A stretch of 18,283 nt of DNA. Source: Chloroflexota bacterium. GTDB taxonomy: Bacteria > Chloroflexota > Dehalococcoidia > SM23-28-2 > RBG-16-64-32. The notes beneath the pieces were generated by a model. That model worked only from the letters and a program-made list of their open reading frames with translations. It was not told the origin of the DNA and did no database searches. Position numbers and translations under genes: made by a program. This document shows positions 14,588 to 18,283 of the stretch, one piece after another. Within the stretch, counting starts at the first letter, position 1, and the number at the start of each line of letters is the position of its first letter. Location: contig VBEI01000065.1 of NCBI GenBank assembly GCA_005882715.1, positions 1,978 to 20,260 on the forward strand, written 5' to 3'.

Positions 14588-14989
14588 CTAGAAGGCGCCC
14601 TGTTTCTGGAGCCAGTCCCAGAACTTCTCGGGCGCGGACATAGTGCTTAGCCGCCCCATGCGCACGAGCGCCCAGTCGTCGAACTCGTGCGAATCCTTGA
14701 CCTCCCGCAGCGTCACCGGCTTCTTGGCCTGCTGGACGTACTCGAAGTCGGCGACCCAGGAGCGCTCGTCGTTGGGGTCCGGCCTCGCCTCCGAGACGAC
14801 CTTCGCTAGGCCGACGACCGCTTTCTCGTCGCCGGTGTGATAGATGATGACGGTATCGCCGGGCTTCATCTCTTTGATCGCGTTGACGGCAGCAGGGTTG
14901 CGCACTCCGTCCCACTCGGTCTTTCGGTCGCGCTTCAGGTCATCGAGCGAGTACGTGTCCGGGTCGGTCTTGGCGAGGAAGTAGGCCAT
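14588..14989 (-). CDS. EVE domain (PUA-like fold) protein
   Basis: The product is 133 aa and consists of a single EVE domain, a PUA-like fold that in characterised members binds modified bases in DNA or RNA. Clear signs are MAYFLAKTDPDTYSLDDL (1-18), WDGVRNPAAVNAIKEMKPGD (26-45), VIIYHTGDEKAVVGLAKV (47-64) and a C-terminal FWDWLQKQGAF. The length is typical of the stand-alone form. The ATG at 14989 is preceded by GAGGTGA on the minus strand. It is divergent from the hydrolase-cyclase at 15052 with only 62 bases between the start codons. No restriction or methylation gene lies in the window to suggest a target. Confidence 0.92.
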   Translation of the reverse strand: MAYFLAKTDPDTYSLDDLKRDRKTEWDGVRNPAAVNAIKEMKPGDTVIIYHTGDEKAVVGLAKVVSEARPDPNDERSWVADFEYVQQAKKPVTLREVKDSHEFDDWALVRMGRLSTMSAPEKFWDWLQKQGAF

Positions 14990-15038
14990 GGCGTCACCTC
15001 AACGATGTGTTGGCGGCAGAGATTATCGCACATTGGGG

Positions 15039-15044
15039 TAAAAT
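15039..15044 (+). promoter_or_regulatory. Possible -10 box for a leaderless hydrolase-cyclase transcript
   Basis: TAAAAT (15039-15044) matches the -10 consensus at 5 of 6 positions and ends 7 bases before the ATG at 15052. Transcription would then begin at or next to the start codon. This agrees with the absence of a good Shine-Dalgarno. TTGGCG (15010-15015) is -35-like but 23 bases away, too far for a standard pair. Confidence 0.35.
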
Positions 15045-15051
15045 TCGCCCC

Positions 15052-16395
15052 ATGGAGCTAGAAGTCCGGTACGTTACGACTTCGGACGGCGTACGTATCG
15101 CTTACGCGATCGCGGGCAGCGGGCCGCCGATGGTGACCTTCTCCGATCCGATTGCCAGTCACGTGCAGCTCGGCTGGTCACATCCTGTGCTCGGGCGATT
15201 CTTTCAGGAGATGGCACGGCGGAACACCGTCCTCTTCTTCGACTTTCGCGGGTGCGGCCTGTCGGACCGCTTACCAGCCCACACAGTTAGTCTCGACGAT
15301 GCGGTTCGTGATGCAGAGGCAGTGGTCCAGCGAGTAGGATGGCGCGAGTTCGCGATGAACGCTGGCGGGGGAGGGTCGCCGGCGGCAATATCTTTCGCGG
15401 CGCGTCACCCGGAGCAGGTTTCTCGGCTGGCGTTGGCGGACGGCTTCGCACGTGCAAACGACATGCTTAGCCAGCCGCAGGTCCAGGCACTCGTTGCGGC
15501 GGCCAAGCTCGACTGGATCCTCGCCACGGAAGCGATAGGGACCGCCGCATTCGGCGTCGGCCGCGAGGAGTCCAGCGGCTACGGGGCCTATATCCGGTCT
15601 TGCATCGATCCAGAATACCTGCAGAACACAGACGTGCTTGCAGCGATCGATGTGTCGGAACTCGCCGGCGCCGTGAAGGCGCCGACGCTGGTGTTAAAGC
15701 ACAGCGGGCTTCAGTACTCGACGATGGAGATGGCGAAAGATCTCGCCGCCCGCATCCCCAACGCACAACTCGTGGTGGTGGAAGGGGGCTGGGCCGACGA
15801 TCCGGAGGGGGTTGCGCGCCGCATCAGCGAATTTGTCAACGTTGGGACCGAAGCGACGCATGTTACCAGCGAGCAGGTAGCTCCTCAGGCGCTTACTCGC
15901 TCGCGCCTCGTCACCGTCCTCTTCACCGACCTTGTCGGCCACACCGAGATGATGTCCCGCCTCGGCGACGAGCGCGGCCGCGCCGTCCTCCGCGAGCATG
16001 AGCGCATAACGCGCGACGTCCTCAAGCAGCACGGCGGCACCGAGGTCAAGACCATGGGCGACGGGTTCATGGCGTCGTTCGGCTCCGTCACCAAAGCCGT
16101 CGAGTGTGCCGTAGCCCTCCAGCGCGCCTTCGTCGAGCGCCAGGGCGAGCCGCTCTCCATCCGTGTCGGACTCAACGCCGGTGAGCCGATCGAAGAAGAC
16201 GGCGACCTCTTCGGCGCGACCGTCATCCTGGCCTCTCGCATCGCGGCGAAGGCGGGCGGCGGCGAGATACTCGTGGCGGATACGGTGCGCGGGCTATGTT
16301 CGGGGAAAGGGTTCCTGTTCGCGGACCGTGGGGAGTTCGTCGCGAAGGGATTCGAGGAACCGGTGAGGGTGTACGAGGTGAGGTGGCGAGAATGA
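15052..16395 (+). CDS. Alpha/beta-hydrolase-like (pseudoenzyme) domain fused to class III nucleotide cyclase
   Basis: The product is 447 aa with the same layout as the gene at 7853. Residues 5-262 follow the alpha/beta-hydrolase fold (FFDFRGCGLSDR at 62-73, SFAARHPEQVSRLAL at 114-128, APTLVLKHSGLQY at 210-222). The nucleophile elbow is NAGGGGSP (103-110) with Gly105 at the Ser position, and the Asp and His regions (KHSGLQYST, EGGWADDPEG) lack both residues. The cyclase domain (285-446) keeps metal Asp293 and Asp337, Lys333 and Asp385 for the base, and Arg396, but Ile392 (ATVILASR) replaces the transition-state Asn. Activity may be low or need a partner. It may be leaderless. The C-terminal domain shows a patch of strongly C-ending codons. 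A minicistron links it to the next cyclase gene. Confidence 0.92.
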   Translation: MELEVRYVTTSDGVRIAYAIAGSGPPMVTFSDPIASHVQLGWSHPVLGRFFQEMARRNTVLFFDFRGCGLSDRLPAHTVSLDDAVRDAEAVVQRVGWREFAMNAGGGGSPAAISFAARHPEQVSRLALADGFARANDMLSQPQVQALVAAAKLDWILATEAIGTAAFGVGREESSGYGAYIRSCIDPEYLQNTDVLAAIDVSELAGAVKAPTLVLKHSGLQYSTMEMAKDLAARIPNAQLVVVEGGWADDPEGVARRISEFVNVGTEATHVTSEQVAPQALTRSRLVTVLFTDLVGHTEMMSRLGDERGRAVLREHERITRDVLKQHGGTEVKTMGDGFMASFGSVTKAVECAVALQRAFVERQGEPLSIRVGLNAGEPIEEDGDLFGATVILASRIAAKAGGGEILVADTVRGLCSGKGFLFADRGEFVAKGFEEPVRVYEVRWRE

Positions 16396-16433
16396 CTACG
16401 CACGGTGCTGGAAACGAGGCCGGGGTGCGATGA
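16392..16433 (+). CDS. 13-codon minicistron bridging two cyclase genes
   Basis: The ATG at 16392 overlaps the stop of the preceding cyclase gene (ATGA, 16392-16395), and the TGA at 16431-16433 overlaps the start of the next (ATGA, 16430-16433). The reading is MTTHGAGNEAGVR. It could pass ribosomes from one cyclase gene to the next. A real peptide function is unlikely. Overlaps of this sort can also arise by chance. Confidence 0.3.
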   Translation: MTTHGAGNEAGVR

Positions 16434-18283
16434 CGGCGAGCGCACCTAGCGGGACAGTCACGTTCCTCTTCACGGATATCGAGGGGTCGACGCGCCGATG
16501 GGAGGAAGAGCCCGACGCTATGCAAGTGGCGTTGGCTGCGCACGACGAGGTGGTGCGGGCCGCTATCGAGGCCCGGGGCGGCTGGCTGTTCAAGCACACC
16601 GGTGATGGCGCGTATGCCGCTTTCGCTTCGGCGCGGGCGGCGGTCGAGGCAGCGATTGACGCGCAGCGTGCGCTCGAATTGCCGGTGCGCATGGGCATCG
16701 CAACGGGAGAGGCGGAACGCCGCGGCGACGACTACTTCGGACCGCCGCTGAACCGCGCTGCCCGCGTGATGGGCGCCGGGCACGGCGGCCAGATCCTGGC
16801 TGCCTCATCAACGGTCGCCCTGATCGAAGGCTTCGAACTTGTGGATCTCGGTCCCCGCCGGCTGCGCGACCTGTCCGAGCCACTGCAACTCTTTCAGGTC
16901 TGCGCAGATGGATTGCGCCGTGACTTCCCAGCGCTAAACACGCTCGACACTGTCCCCGGTAACCTGCCCGCCCAGACGACGAGCTTCGTCGGCCGCGAGG
17001 CGGAGGTGACCGCCGTGCGCGAGGCGCTTCAGGCCCATCGTCTGGTCACGCTCGTCGGGGTTGGCGGTGTCGGCAAGACCCGCCTTGCCCTACAGACTGC
17101 CGCCGAAGTGCTTGATCAGTATCGAGACGGAGCGTGGCTCGTGGAGTTGGCGCCCATACTCGACGCGGCGGAGTTGACCGAGGGCGTGGCGGCCGTCTTC
17201 TCCGTTCCACCCCAGGCGGGCGGCTGGCGAGACGCTCTGACCGAATCGCTCCGAGGCCGCCAAATGCTACTGATGCTCGACAACTGCGAACATGTTCTAG
17301 ACGAGGCCGCGTCGCTAGTCGAAGCGCTCATCGCAGCATGTCCGGGCGTCACGATCATGGCCACGAGCCGGGAGGCACTAGGCGTCGCCGGCGAGTCGGC
17401 GTGGCCGGTGCCGTCACTCGGGCTGGGCGCGGACTCGACGGCAGCGACGCTCTTCATTGAGCGGGCGCGGGACGTTGTACCTGCCTTCGACCCAGGCGAC
17501 GACCTCGAGGTGGTCGCCGAGATCTGTCGCCGCCTCGACGGCATCCCGCTCGCGATCGAGCTCGCGGCGGCGCGCGTTCGCTCCATGAGCCCGAGCCAAA
17601 TCCGCGACCGGCTCGACGAGCGGTTCCGGTTGCTCACCGGGTCGCGGCGATCGATGGAACGGCACCAGACACTGCGCCACGCCGTGCAGTGGTCATACGA
17701 CCTCCTGAACGAGGTCGAACGTCGTGTTCTCCAACGCGCGTCCGTATTCGCCGGCAGCTTCTCGCTCGCCGCGGCGACTGCGGTGTGCGGACGGGACGCG
17801 CAAGGCAATCTAGACGAATTCGAGATCCTCGACGTGCTTGATTCTCTGGTCCGTAAGTCGCTGGTCAATGTTGATCGGACCTCCGAGGAGCTCCGATACA
17901 GCATGCTGGAGACCATCCGGCAGTTCGCGGAGGAGCGCCTAGCGGAGAGCGGAGAAGGCGAGACGACGCGCGAACGGCATGCGGTGTTTTTCGCCGATCA
18001 GTCCGAGGCTGCATTTGAACTGTTCCGCAGCCCCCGCGAAGCCATCATCTACCGGTTCGTGGACGACGAGATCGCAAACCTCAGGGCGGCATTCCGCGGG
18101 GCGGTCGACCGCGAACGTGCCGACCCGGCCATCCGCATCGCAGCGTGTGTCCACCAGGCGGCGAGGTTCCGGCTGCGGACCGAGACGTTCGGGTGGGCAG
18201 CCGAGGTCGCCGACATGGCCCGGAAGATTGCGCATCGCAAGTTGCCACTCGTGTTGACCATGGCCGCTGACAGCGCGTGGGGA
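16430..18283 (+). CDS. Class III nucleotide cyclase fused to NB-ARC/AfsR-like STAND ATPase (partial, runs off window)
   Basis: 618 codons are visible and the gene continues past the right edge. Residues 8-158 are a class III cyclase domain: GTVTFLFTDIEGST with metal Asp16, Lys55 and metal Asp59 (FKHTGDG), Asp101 (DDYFG), Asn108 and Arg112 (LNRAAR), all key residues present. A short linker and TSFVGREAEV (184-193) lead into a STAND-type NTPase with Walker A LVGVGGVGKTRL, Walker B-like MLLMLDNCEHV, a sensor-like IMATSRE, the GxP motif LDGIPLAIELAAARV, and the winged-helix end LRHAVQWSYDLL. The part after about residue 480 (YSMLETIRQFAEERL onward) is helical, probably leading to TPR-type repeats. 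Such proteins resemble AfsR/LuxR-type signal ATPases with the DNA-binding domain exchanged for a cyclase. It starts 34 bases after the preceding cyclase stop. Confidence 0.93.
   Translation, partial: MTASAPSGTVTFLFTDIEGSTRRWEEEPDAMQVALAAHDEVVRAAIEARGGWLFKHTGDGAYAAFASARAAVEAAIDAQRALELPVRMGIATGEAERRGDDYFGPPLNRAARVMGAGHGGQILAASSTVALIEGFELVDLGPRRLRDLSEPLQLFQVCADGLRRDFPALNTLDTVPGNLPAQTTSFVGREAEVTAVREALQAHRLVTLVGVGGVGKTRLALQTAAEVLDQYRDGAWLVELAPILDAAELTEGVAAVFSVPPQAGGWRDALTESLRGRQMLLMLDNCEHVLDEAASLVEALIAACPGVTIMATSREALGVAGESAWPVPSLGLGADSTAATLFIERARDVVPAFDPGDDLEVVAEICRRLDGIPLAIELAAARVRSMSPSQIRDRLDERFRLLTGSRRSMERHQTLRHAVQWSYDLLNEVERRVLQRASVFAGSFSLAAATAVCGRDAQGNLDEFEILDVLDSLVRKSLVNVDRTSEELRYSMLETIRQFAEERLAESGEGETTRERHAVFFADQSEAAFELFRSPREAIIYRFVDDEIANLRAAFRGAVDRERADPAIRIAACVHQAARFRLRTETFGWAAEVADMARKIAHRKLPLVLTMAADSAWG

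Noticed and set aside
14588..14989. EVE-domain gene as part of a DNA-modification defence system
   Set aside because: There is no methyltransferase, nuclease or modification gene in the window; its only close partner is a Ddn-like oxidoreductase, so a defence role is unsupported.
1..18283. tRNA, rRNA, CRISPR, phage or transposase genes
   Set aside because: No regularly spaced repeats, cloverleaf-like sequences or transposase/integrase motifs were seen by eye; the only mobile-like item is the 98-bp inverted-repeat element.

Overview
The window is high-GC bacterial DNA, densely packed with short gaps between genes. The gene set suggests a Chloroflexota-like (Dehalococcoidia-type) or actinobacterium-like environmental bacterium. 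Supporting this are probable F420-linked enzymes (one LLM-class oxidoreductase and two Ddn-like proteins), a fused DUF4242-cyclase, alpha/beta-hydrolase-cyclase fusions, a cyclase-STAND protein and short intergenic repeats. No rRNA, tRNA or marker gene fixes the taxon, so this is inference.

Region 1 (1-3.5 kb) is accessory and housekeeping. It holds the C-terminal end of an aminoglycoside-phosphotransferase-like protein, a small membrane protein (minus), a degenerate intergenic repeat, a group I truncated haemoglobin with its own promoter, a DUF1622 membrane protein, and a convergent amidase-signature hydrolase (minus). Region 2 (3.5-7.7 kb) starts with a 98-bp element bounded by perfect 14-bp inverted repeats. 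It continues with an LLM-class F420-dependent oxidoreductase, ruvB (clear promoter but apparently no canonical start codon), a Ddn-like gene with an apparent 1-base frameshift, a PEBP/YbhB-family gene with two plausible starts, a RidA-family gene lacking the usual arginine, and a small helical protein on the minus strand.

Region 3 (7.8-14.1 kb) is a co-directional block. It runs from an alpha/beta-hydrolase-like + class III nucleotide cyclase, through a DUF4242 + cyclase (frameshifted at a T5 run), an ecdysteroid-kinase-like phosphotransferase and an FAD-dependent monooxygenase, to two short-chain dehydrogenases. Two minus-strand genes (EVE domain, Ddn-like) separate it from region 4 (15.0-18.3 kb), which holds a second hydrolase-like + cyclase and a cyclase + NB-ARC/STAND ATPase that runs off the window. 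A 13-codon minicistron bridges these last two through ATGA overlaps on both sides.

The main signal is four class III cyclase-domain proteins within about 10.5 kb, carrying three kinds of partner domain. Both alpha/beta-hydrolase-like domains have lost the Ser-Asp-His triad positions, so they look like ligand-binding pseudoenzymes rather than hydrolases. Two of the four cyclases also lack the usual transition-state Asn. A reasonable hypothesis is a set of small-molecule sensors feeding cyclic-nucleotide signalling, physically linked to an oxidation/phosphorylation module. No cyclic-nucleotide-binding effector is visible in the window. Two apparent single-base insertions and one non-ATG start mean that sequence error must be excluded first.
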